Below are positions 56,072-64,000 of a stretch of 64,000 bases of DNA, one piece after another. This DNA is from Batkoa obscura (taxonomy: Eukaryota > Entomophthoromycota > Entomophthoromycetes > Entomophthorales > Batkoaceae): assembly GCA_030770535.1 (NCBI GenBank), contig JASVEC010000014.1, positions 930,001 to 994,000 of the forward strand, read 5' to 3'. The notes beneath the pieces were generated by a model, which was not told the origin of the DNA, made no database searches, and worked only from the letters and a program-made list of their open reading frames with translations. The translations under genes and the position numbers were made by a program. Positions within the stretch are counted from its first letter, which is position 1, and every line of letters begins with the position of its first letter.

Positions 56072-59000
56072 TCACATTGCTGATTTGAGAAACTTGGCAT
56101 GGACTCGGTTATATATAACGCTTGTTCGTTTATGTTTAATTGAATAGCTATCATACAAGTGTTTATGTATGACTTCATATGGTCCATCCCATTTCAATGC
56201 TAGTTTATTTTTTCTAGATTGATTATAGGAAGGGTACAGATGAACGATATCACCTACTTTGAAGACAGCTAGACGAGGAAGTCGAGAAATGTCTTGTCGA
56301 TACCTCCTTGTTTTCGAGTCTGTCAATGCATTAAAGGCGTCAACTTGGATAGCTATTAGTTTTTTTGTTAGCTTAAGCAAGTACATGTCAGGACTCATCT
56401 CTTCTTGTCTAACTATCAAAGGAGCGAATGATATGGGGAGTCCCGGATGTCTCCCATAAAGCATAACAAAAGGGGATTTTTTGGTAATACTATGTACTGA
56501 ATATCTATATGCTAAAATAGCAGAATGTAGATATTCATCCCAAGAGCTAGTTTTATCGAAAGCCAGCTTCCTTAATATACGTACTAGTGTACCGTTTACT
56601 CTCTCAACCATTCCGTTAGTTTCAGGATGATATGGAGCTGCAGTAGAATGCTTTATGGCCATTAGTCTAGCTAATTTCGGGAGAACCAGGTTAACAAAAT
56701 TGGCAGCGTTATCAGTAAGTATCACCTGAGGGCTTCCATGCCTACAAATAATATCCTCGTATATAAATTTAGATATGTGAAAGGAAGTCTGATTTGGTAT
56801 TGCTTTTGCTTCAACCCACTTAGTTAGATGGTCGATAGCTACAACAATAAATTTGTTCCCTCTTACCGAGGAGGCCTCACAGAGAGGACCTATTACATCT
56901 ATACTTACCGTGTGAAATGCATGTTTAGGTAAAATAAACTTATAGGCTGTAGCTTTTATTTTACTTTGTTCCCTCTTGCAAACATCGCAATTATTTATAA
57001 AGTCTTCCAAATCTGGTATCATTGATTCCCAATAGCAGGAGACTTTCATAGTATCGTATGTTTTTTGGAAGGCTGAATGTCCACAGATTACATCATGGAA
57101 TTGTTGGCATGCAGATAGTCGTGAAGAAGGCCTAATATATGGAATATATGTTCCCTTAATCTTTTTATACAAGGCATTATCTCTTACAATGATATTTTGA
57201 GCGTTTTTCTCAAGCCATTGTTTGAGTTCAGGCTGCTGCTGCGGCCATTTATCTTTATTACCCAATAGATTGTACAAATCATCATCTATGGGGGTAGCTA
57301 GACAAATTCTGGGTAACCTGCTAAGCCCATCTGCATTTTGATGATCTTTACCTGGTTTATATACTATATCAAAACTATACGATTGTAGTTTTAGAGCCCA
57401 CCTAGCTAAACGTCCTTCAGGATTAGTGATTGAATACAACCATTTTAGGGAAACATGATCAGTAATAACAGTAAAGTGAGTGCCGTAGATATACGGTCTA
57501 AATGCCTTTATAGCATGAATAATTGCAAGGCATTCTTTCTCTGTTGTAGTGTAGTTCCTTTCGTGTTTCGACAAGGTCCTAGAGGTATAGGCTATTGGGT
57601 GTTCACAATTGTTATCATCGAGTTGACTTAAAACACCTCCAACTGCAGTTAGACTAGCGTCAGTATGTAGTGAGAAGGGCTTTGAGAAATTTGGAAACAT
57701 CAATACTGGGGCGTTAAGCAGCTTGTTGCGAAGCTCTTCAAAAGCTTGTTGGTGTTCTTCCTTCCATTGAAACTTGACTTCTTTCTTTAGTAATTGGAAC
57801 AGTGGGGTAGCTAAATTCGAAAAGTCTTTTATAAACCTTCGATAATAATTCATTAATCCAAGGAATACTTGTACCTCCCGCATCGTAGTTGGGGGGAGAA
57901 GCTCCTTCACTGCATCTAGTTTATTTGGAATAGGGGCTAGTCCTTTGTCAGAGACTTTATAGCCTAGAAATTCCAAACTAGTTTGGAAGAATGAACACTT
58001 CTTTGGTTTTAACTTTAGATTGGCTTGACGGAGGCGCTCAAATACTGCTTTAAGATGAGTTAAGTGATCTATAAAAGTTCTTGAAAACACATTCAAGTCA
58101 TCTAAGTAAATTAATACGCACGAAAGTTTAAGGTCACCTAGTGTATTATCCATAAGACGCTGGAATGTAGCGGGAGCGTTCGAAAGGCCTTGTGGCATCC
58201 TAGTTGGTTGAAATAGTCCTTCAGAAGTTATTAAAGCGCACTTTTCTTGGTCTTCTGGATCCATTTCTACCTGCCAGTATCCTGAGATTAAATCCATTGC
58301 TGAAAAGTATTTAGCACCTTGTAATCGGTCAACCGCATCGTCTATTCTGGGTAGAGGGTATACATCTTTCTTTGTGATTTTGTTAAGCTTTCTATAGTCC
58401 ATAACTACTCTATTAGTTCCATCTTTTTTCTTAACGATCATAAGGGGGGAGGCCCATGGACTATTTGAAGGAATGATTAAACCTAGCCTTAAGAGTTTTT
58501 GAACTTCTTCTCGTTCTGCTTTGAGTTCAGATTGAGATTTACGATATGCTTTAGTTGCGACGGGTAATGAATCACATGTATATACTTTATGTTTAGTATT
58601 GCGAGCGCAACCAATATCTTCTTCTGAAGTTGCGAATATGTCTTTATATTCCTCCAGCAATTTATAAAATTGGAGTTGTTCATCTTGGTTTAGATGGTTA
58701 ATAGTGTCTTTTTCCACAAAAAGGGCTTGGTTATTTGGGGCCTCTTCGTGAATTTGAAATTCTTCTAGTGTTGCAAATTTACTGAAAGTATTAATCAAGG
58801 CGTTGTTTTCTACGTATATCGTGCCAATCTGTTGGCCTCTAGAGATATTGATTTCTTTTTTGGTAATGTTTGCAAGTAATAACTTGATAGTCTCATTCAT
58901 GTTGTTGCCTAAAATTCCGGGCATAGTTAGTGGTTCTAATTGTGAGACACCTTCTATACTATATATAGATAAATGGAATTCCTTAGGTATCCATAGTGAG

Positions 59001-59905
59001 ATCTCAGTATCTAATACTATCTGTGACTTAGGCGGTATTAATAAGTTCTTAGGAGAAATAACGGGAATTCCAGACTGTTTATATGCTATCTCTGGATATT
59101 GATGAATTACGGATTCTGATCCGCAGAGAGTGACATCAATTAATTTATTGTTGGTCCGATAGTTCATTATACGGCAGCCAGGAGATTTATTGTTTATCAT
59201 ATTGATAGATAGGTCTCTTGGTTTATTGTAGTACATTGGGATGGATTGATCTAATATTTTTAAGATATTTTGATCGTACAACAATTGACAACCGTGTTTC
59301 ACAAAGAATTCGGTGCCTAGGAGGAAGTCATAACCTTCACTTTCTAATACTATTGCTGGAAAGGCTAAGGTTAGTTTTCCAAATTTGATTGGTATTGATG
59401 AGTATGCTCCTAGCGCTGTAGTAGTTCCAGTTCCAGCTGTACCAAAGGTGTCTGAGCAATCTATATCTGGTTTAAAGGATAATCGTTTTACCAGACGACT
59501 CGATATGAAATTGATAGGAGCTCCACTATCTAATATGATGCGTACATTCTTTTTATAAATTGACGCATTGATGTAAGTACAATCGATGGAGTTAGCTTTG
59601 TCATCGAGGTTTACTAAAAGAATCTGTTTATTTGGATTCTGGTATTCTCTAATAATTTTTCTAAATGCAATTGCTAAGTCTGATTCTCCAGTTAAGATCT
59701 TGTCTAGCGGGATTGGGATCGTAACATTGGTTAACCACTGATGCGTGTTATCTAGTTCGCTTTGTGTGAGGGATAGTTTAGATAAATCGGATAATTGTGA
59801 GATGTAAGGTTTGGAGATCTCGTTCATTGGAATCGAATCAGGAGCATTAATAGAGTTATCAGGTAGCTTGAAAATTCGAGGTGGAATGACTTTAGGGATT
59901 TCCAC
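56072..59905 (-). CDS. pol: Gypsy pol polyprotein
   Basis: The frame is open upstream of 59905 as far as the end of gag, and no ATG starts it. It lies in the -1 frame relative to gag, the arrangement in which this family uses programmed frameshifting. Domains in order: aspartic protease (DSGAPINF, about residue 126); reverse transcriptase (MDYRKLNK, FSAMDLISGYWQ, then YLDDLNVFS); RNase H (HTDASLTAVGG, YTTTEKECLAI); integrase with an HHCC zinc finger (CGHSAFQ, NNCDVCKR) and DDE core (SIDVIGPL, LTDNAANF, NGMVERVNGTL); then a C-terminal tail with a KWDGPYEV block. It looks whole. Confidence 0.95.
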   Translation of the reverse strand: MEIPKVIPPRIFKLPDNSINAPDSIPMNEISKPYISQLSDLSKLSLTQSELDNTHQWLTNVTIPIPLDKILTGESDLAIAFRKIIREYQNPNKQILLVNLDDKANSIDCTYINASIYKKNVRIILDSGAPINFISSRLVKRLSFKPDIDCSDTFGTAGTGTTTALGAYSSIPIKFGKLTLAFPAIVLESEGYDFLLGTEFFVKHGCQLLYDQNILKILDQSIPMYYNKPRDLSINMINNKSPGCRIMNYRTNNKLIDVTLCGSESVIHQYPEIAYKQSGIPVISPKNLLIPPKSQIVLDTEISLWIPKEFHLSIYSIEGVSQLEPLTMPGILGNNMNETIKLLLANITKKEINISRGQQIGTIYVENNALINTFSKFATLEEFQIHEEAPNNQALFVEKDTINHLNQDEQLQFYKLLEEYKDIFATSEEDIGCARNTKHKVYTCDSLPVATKAYRKSQSELKAEREEVQKLLRLGLIIPSNSPWASPLMIVKKKDGTNRVVMDYRKLNKITKKDVYPLPRIDDAVDRLQGAKYFSAMDLISGYWQVEMDPEDQEKCALITSEGLFQPTRMPQGLSNAPATFQRLMDNTLGDLKLSCVLIYLDDLNVFSRTFIDHLTHLKAVFERLRQANLKLKPKKCSFFQTSLEFLGYKVSDKGLAPIPNKLDAVKELLPPTTMREVQVFLGLMNYYRRFIKDFSNLATPLFQLLKKEVKFQWKEEHQQAFEELRNKLLNAPVLMFPNFSKPFSLHTDASLTAVGGVLSQLDDNNCEHPIAYTSRTLSKHERNYTTTEKECLAIIHAIKAFRPYIYGTHFTVITDHVSLKWLYSITNPEGRLARWALKLQSYSFDIVYKPGKDHQNADGLSRLPRICLATPIDDDLYNLLGNKDKWPQQQPELKQWLEKNAQNIIVRDNALYKKIKGTYIPYIRPSSRLSACQQFHDVICGHSAFQKTYDTMKVSCYWESMIPDLEDFINNCDVCKREQSKIKATAYKFILPKHAFHTVSIDVIGPLCEASSVRGNKFIVVAIDHLTKWVEAKAIPNQTSFHISKFIYEDIICRHGSPQVILTDNAANFVNLVLPKLARLMAIKHSTAAPYHPETNGMVERVNGTLVRILRKLAFDKTSSWDEYLHSAILAYRYSVHSITKKSPFVMLYGRHPGLPISFAPLIVRQEEMSPDMYLLKLTKKLIAIQVDAFNALTDSKTRRYRQDISRLPRLAVFKVGDIVHLYPSYNQSRKNKLALKWDGPYEVIHKHLYDSYSIKHKRTSVIYNRVHAKFLKSAM

Positions 59906-60081
59906 AACAGGAACTCTTTTCTTTTTAGGTCTACCACGAATTCGCGAAGGAAGTGCTAGGATGAGGGTAGAGGGGTCAAATTTTGAAAGCGTATTAACTT
60001 TAAGGTCTAATCCAGTGCTATCATCTGGATCAGGAGGAATTTTTAACTTCGTGGAAGGGGGATCCTCATTTATCCTCCCAC

Positions 60082-62598
60082 TTAGAAGTTTTTTGACTCG
60101 TTATCGGAGTCGACAAACTTCTCAGTATCATCGCCTTCAGTATCGTTATAATTGAGGTGATTTATTTGTTTATTTTTATTGAAACGTTCATTGTTGCGAA
60201 CATTCTTTTCGAAATAATATTTAAAAATACCATTTTCTGGCTTTGGTTCAGTGCAGTTAACGGTAATGTGTCCATATTCACCACAGTTCCAGCATCCAGT
60301 AAATACTCGAGATTTACGATGGTTGGAGTAGTGTTGTTGAGTGATGGTAAAACAATGAAGGTATTCGTTGTTGTCCATCCCTTTATCTATGTGATTAACA
60401 TATAATTTCTTGGGTCTAACTTCACTTTTTGGACTTCCAAGGTATAATTCTAAAATCTCTATCATCTGTGTAACGTTGGTGATGTTATGGTGAGGATCTA
60501 GAAAAAGGCATGCGATATGACTTGGAAGGTTTCGCTGGAAGGCCAGGCGGAGGTCTGTAACGCTTAACTTTCCACAGGAAATTAAGGCATTAGCACGATT
60601 TCTTACGTTTGTAATGAAACTCTCAAGTTTATTTTCGTCGTCTAAACGTAAAGATAAGAGGGCTGCCTTTTTTGCTTCCATTTTTACATCGGAATCATAA
60701 TGGTCTATAAACGCCTTTTTGAAGGAATCCCAATTACTGCGTAAGTCGTCAGGTAAAGTCATGCACCAAGAAAGTTCATTTGTTTGTAGTTGACCTAAAA
60801 GGCATTGAGGACGACATTCATAGGTCCAGTTGTTAGCATCGAGATGAACTTCTAGAGCTTTAATGAAGGTAGTAGCAGTAATTTCACTTGGATTGAATAA
60901 AAGACTAAAATTAAACTTTGTGTTAACAGGTTGGGAGCTTCTTGGGTAGTTGTGGCGGTGTGTTGAGAAGCTATGTGATTTTGGATCGTTACCAGAAGGT
61001 CCAGGATGACTAAAATAAGCGTCATGGGTATTGTGTGATATACCATGATCATGTTGAACAGTAATCGGATCGGCTTGTACGTAGTGAGGTGAAGATTTCT
61101 CATAGGGTATATGTTGAGCGATTTGAGGGGCAATATGTGATGACTTATTTTTGTTAAAAGGATTGGCTAGGTTGACTTCAGCATAAGATTGTACACGAGG
61201 TCGTATTGGATCAGCGTTAGATCCTGTAGCAGGATTTCTTGAGTAAATACCATCAGTAGGTACAGCAGTCATTCTAGGATTTGATTGGGGTAGGTATGTG
61301 GAAACTTGGGGAGAGTTCTCTTCTTTCTTTGTTTGATCATCCGGTTGTACCAAGTGAACAGACCCATGATACTTATGGTTTATTTGATATTCAGTACCAA
61401 AGATAGATTCTGTGGCACTATCACCCAGATCATACATATTGTATCTTGGAACGTCTCTGTAACTCGAGAGTCTGGAGGGAGGTGCTGAAACAGCAATACG
61501 CTCCTTTCTACAATTGCAAGAAGATGCCTTGATTTGGTTAGTATTTGAAGCTACCTTAGTCTGAAGAAGAATGAGCTCTTCTCTGGTACTCTGTATGTTA
61601 CGCGAGATTTCCTCCCAGTCAACTACTGTTTGTTCTTTGTCCAGTCTAATTTGTTCCTTCAAATTATTATTGGAGGTGATAAGCTGGCTAATGGTAGTCA
61701 CTTGTTGAGCCATTTGTTCATTACAAACAGCTAAATCTTGTTCTAAAGCCAAGATTCTAGCATCTTTGGTTGAAGTAGATGGAGGGGATTGTTCAATACA
61801 GGATAAGCGGTGATTATACTCTTTGAATTTATTCATTAGCGATCTGTGGAGTTCTGCGAAAGTGGCTTTTGTTTTTCCGTCAATATCTGAGATTCTTTCA
61901 GTAGTATGGTCATTGATCTCAGTGAGGGAAAGGTTGATCTCATCGGAGATTTTAACAAGTTCAGAATGTAGAGCAGTATCGAGCTGACGTAATTCAGCTT
62001 TGAGATCTCCTACTTCTCTTACTAACTCTCTGTGGGCTTCATAGGTAACGGTGTTATTGAGTCTTTGATTGAGCTCATTTAACTTACTAACATGGAGTTC
62101 ATTTGAAGGGGCGATGACACCACTCTTTTGGTTACTGATCATGGAAAGGTTGTTAACCGTAGCTAAAAGTGAGCTTAAAGAGGTAGACAATTCATTGTTA
62201 TGAATTGAAAGACGGTCGAGTTCACCAACCATCTGGATGAGTTTGTTGTGCAGGAACTCTACTAGATATTGTTGAACGTGGGAAAGGGTAGGTACCGTTT
62301 GGTACTGGGCACGAAAATTGATTTGAGTACTGGAGCCACTATTTTGGTATTGTCTCCAAGCGGAGAGGTCACCATCAAGGACGTGCATAGGGACAGCTCC
62401 GTAGGTAACGACTGAGTTTACAACGTGAGGAGGTAGTGCAGCTTGATTTAAAGCAGCAGTTTCTATTTCTGGGGTCAGAACACTAGCTTCCTCTTCATCA
62501 CTACTACCCATGTCGTATTCAGTGATGATCAACTGTTGACGGTTATCAAGAAGGTATTTTGAGTCCGCAAAATAAGGTACAAGACCATTGTCGACCAT
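60082..62598 (-). CDS. gag: Gypsy gag polyprotein
   Basis: An open frame of 838 aa, unusually long for a Gypsy gag. The first ~370 residues are predicted coiled coil (heptad-rich, ELDRLSIHNNELSTSLSSL and similar). A proline-, serine- and histidine-rich stretch follows, then the capsid-type region (about residues 575-730; FKKAFIDHYDSDVKMEAKKA, then LESFITNVRNRANAL) and one CCHC zinc knuckle (CWNCGEYGHITVNC, about residue 778). The ATG at 62598 lies about 110 bp inside the primer-binding site. The long coiled-coil extension is uncommon. Confidence 0.92.
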   Translation of the reverse strand: MVDNGLVPYFADSKYLLDNRQQLIITEYDMGSSDEEEASVLTPEIETAALNQAALPPHVVNSVVTYGAVPMHVLDGDLSAWRQYQNSGSSTQINFRAQYQTVPTLSHVQQYLVEFLHNKLIQMVGELDRLSIHNNELSTSLSSLLATVNNLSMISNQKSGVIAPSNELHVSKLNELNQRLNNTVTYEAHRELVREVGDLKAELRQLDTALHSELVKISDEINLSLTEINDHTTERISDIDGKTKATFAELHRSLMNKFKEYNHRLSCIEQSPPSTSTKDARILALEQDLAVCNEQMAQQVTTISQLITSNNNLKEQIRLDKEQTVVDWEEISRNIQSTREELILLQTKVASNTNQIKASSCNCRKERIAVSAPPSRLSSYRDVPRYNMYDLGDSATESIFGTEYQINHKYHGSVHLVQPDDQTKKEENSPQVSTYLPQSNPRMTAVPTDGIYSRNPATGSNADPIRPRVQSYAEVNLANPFNKNKSSHIAPQIAQHIPYEKSSPHYVQADPITVQHDHGISHNTHDAYFSHPGPSGNDPKSHSFSTHRHNYPRSSQPVNTKFNFSLLFNPSEITATTFIKALEVHLDANNWTYECRPQCLLGQLQTNELSWCMTLPDDLRSNWDSFKKAFIDHYDSDVKMEAKKAALLSLRLDDENKLESFITNVRNRANALISCGKLSVTDLRLAFQRNLPSHIACLFLDPHHNITNVTQMIEILELYLGSPKSEVRPKKLYVNHIDKGMDNNEYLHCFTITQQHYSNHRKSRVFTGCWNCGEYGHITVNCTEPKPENGIFKYYFEKNVRNNERFNKNKQINHLNYNDTEGDDTEKFVDSDNESKNF

Positions 62599-62707
62599 AG
62601 TTGAGAATTAAGGAGGTTAAGGGGGTTTTTCTTTGTTTGGGGTGGTTACGCGGTAAGGACCGTAAAGGAAAGATTATAAAGGCTATCTAAAATAGTTATA
62701 AGAGCTT

Positions 62708-62725
62708 TCCCAGTTATGAGCGCCA
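62708..62725 (-). other. Primer-binding site of the Gypsy element
   Basis: Two bases inside the 5' LTR, the minus strand begins TGG and could pair over 18 bases with the CCA end of a host tRNA. I did not assign the tRNA. Confidence 0.65.
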
Positions 62726-62727
62726 AA

Positions 62728-63127
62728 TGTGAAATCTGGTACTCAGGGTTTGGAGTCAAGAACAGCTATTGCTGGGTTGACTACACTATAAGTCAAAAGG
62801 TCTTAGTTTATGTGACTAAGATAGACTTGGGTTATGAGGAATAGCACGTAATAGGTTACAAGCTATATAAGACAAATAGAATAGACAATACTAATGTAAA
62901 ATCTATGTAAAATACTATTAAGAAAACTTAGTGGCTTTATTAAATGTTCGAGATATCAGGGATTAATTCAGTTAAAAAGCCTCGAACTATTATATTCTGT
63001 AAACTCTTTTATACTCTGAAAAGTATAAGTATCAAAATGAGAAGATAATATTCTTTTGGGTGGAACTAGAAATTCTCATAACAAATCAAAATAATTAACC
63101 ATGGGACTGACAAAGCGATATTTCACA
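62728..63127 (-). repeat. LTR, upstream (5') copy
   Basis: 400 bp, reads identical to 55575-55974. It lacks the ~60-bp segment carried by both solo LTRs. Confidence 0.95.
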
Positions 63128-63550
63128 GATATTACTTAAATCATTAATAGCTAAGTTAATAAATAGCCAAAGGACAAGTAATTGCAATAATAAATAAAAA
63201 CTACTGTTGTATTGCTTGTATTATATAAGGATAGCTAATTATAGTTTTAAGGCTAACCACTCCCTCCCATGCAGCTATTTATTAACTTAATGACATATCA
63301 TTAACATAATTATAATATCAGAACTATTTATTTGATAATAAATTTACAATGTTGGTTATAGAGCAATCAATAATAAGTATTTCCCAATGAGGTTTTATAG
63401 GAATATGTATTTATTATATGGGGATGTATTTTTGTATTTAAGAATTTTACTAATAATTTTTCCACTCAAATAGTGCTCAAAAGATAGAAAAAGTGATGAA
63501 GCCAAAAAAACATCACCATATACTATAACTTTGGTTAATATTAATATATA
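63128..63550 (+). mobile_element. DDE transposon, right copy, second part
   Basis: Continuation of the copy interrupted at 55574. It matches the left copy from about 6500 down to 6161 in reverse orientation (TTAATAGCTAAGTTAATAAA, then ACCACTCCCTCCCATGCA). It contains MITE copy 18 and ends at 63550, where a further transposon copy starts. Confidence 0.75.
63419..63518 (+). repeat. TATA-MITE copy 18, with empty-site partner
   Basis: 100 bp, TGGGGATG to CATCACCA, flanked by TATA at 63415-63418 and 63519-63522. The left transposon copy has one TATA at the matching point (about 6188-6191), which fixes both element ends and a 4-bp TATA duplication. Confidence 0.92.
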
Positions 63551-64000
63551 TGGGGCTGTCCTAATTGGTTTCAGAATCTACTTAGAAATTAATCCAAATT
63601 TAAAATTCCAAGTTTGTGTTCAATATAACGGTTAAATCTAAAAAGCCTAAAATTAAATGTCTCTATTTAAAACTTATTTTAATTGTTTCCTTTTCTTAAA
63701 TAGCTAATTTTCCTAACTATATATTTTATGTTAGTTCTGTTAGATATTTAACAGATATATAATATATAACTATATGATTATATAATTATATAAATACATA
63801 ATTATATAAACACAGTTATTTGACTTTATTTGACTTTATTTTTTGTTGAAATAAAAATAAAATGCAAACTTTCATAACTAAACTTCGAAATGGAATTTTT
63901 GAAAACTTCAATACAATAGGGAGGAGTACACAATATAAACATTGTAATTCATTTACATCAATTTTAAGAGCTACTTATAACAACCCAAGGTTCATGGAAT
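63551..64000 (+). mobile_element. DDE transposon, third copy, 5' end (runs off the window)
   Basis: It starts TGGGGCTGTCC directly after TATA, abutting the end of the previous copy. It matches the left copy from 8659 downward without the solo LTR, giving the empty site for that insertion. About 310 bp of AT-rich leader precede the transposase ATG. Confidence 0.8.
63862..64000 (+). CDS. Transposase N-terminus (partial, open to window end)
   Basis: ATG at 63862 begins MQTFITKLRNGIFENF and stays open for 46 codons to the edge. Unlike the left copy it is not shifted in this stretch, so this third copy could be more complete; the rest lies outside the window. Role inferred from the D, D, E motifs seen in the other copies. 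Confidence 0.6.
   Translation, partial: MQTFITKLRNGIFENFNTIGRSTQYKHCNSFTSILRATYNNPRFME

Larger units (their letters stand above)
55575..63127 (-). mobile_element. Ty3/Gypsy LTR retrotransposon, looks whole
   Basis: 7,553 bp with two 400-bp LTRs (55575-55974 and 62728-63127), inserted in the right DDE transposon with a GATA target duplication (55571-55574 and 63128-63131). On the minus strand the order is LTR, primer-binding site, gag, pol (protease, reverse transcriptase, RNase H, integrase), purine tract, LTR. This order assigns it to Metaviridae. The LTRs read as identical by eye, so insertion is recent. Both long frames are open and no break is evident. Confidence 0.95.

Noticed and set aside
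58803-59102. Plus-strand frames inside the Gypsy element (also 59811-60155, 61306-61488)
   Set aside because: Shadows opposite gag and pol; no known accessory gene is suggested.

Overview
The window looks like nuclear DNA of an AT-rich, early-diverging fungus. Entomophthoromycotina such as the Conidiobolus group would fit, but this is inference. The signs are: host genes broken by many very short GT-AG introns, Asn-rich runs, fungal Zn(II)2Cys6 regulators, an ER Hsp90 ending in the fungal retrieval signal HDEL, and a fungal-style Rav1. No rRNA, tRNA or CRISPR array was seen.

Layout. 0-4.3 kb holds housekeeping genes: a HYPK-like ribosome-associated factor, MPDU1, a TAP42/IGBP1 phosphatase regulator and a small secreted Cys-rich protein. 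5.5-14.2 kb is a repeat-rich arm with ~100-bp MITEs, a decayed DDE DNA transposon carrying a solo LTR, and one intact plus one dead Zn(II)2Cys6 regulator, all on the minus strand. 14.7-31.5 kb is a conserved core: RAV1 (V-ATPase assembly), GRP94 (ER chaperone) and ATG2 (autophagy lipid transfer). 31.9-53.6 kb is an array of Zn(II)2Cys6 paralogues on the plus strand: four intact, one without a usable start, three dead. A secreted cyclophilin B sits among them. 54-64 kb is nested mobile DNA: a solo LTR, a second and third copy of the DDE transposon, MITEs, and a whole-looking Ty3/Gypsy element (55575-63127) with two LTRs that read as identical.

Main points of interest. (1) Ten single-exon regulator genes or pseudogenes of one family lie in a genome whose other genes are intron-rich; one dead copy exists twice, almost identical and inverted, on either side of the housekeeping core. 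(2) A DDE transposase family that I cannot assign to a superfamily shares its termini with the local MITE family; comparing filled and empty sites gives a TATA target duplication. (3) A perfect CCAAT-N9-CCACG (ERSE) fused to a TGACGTGG (UPRE) lies 264 bp upstream of GRP94, an animal-type unfolded-protein-response site in a fungal setting. (4) GRP94 has an 11-nt microexon.
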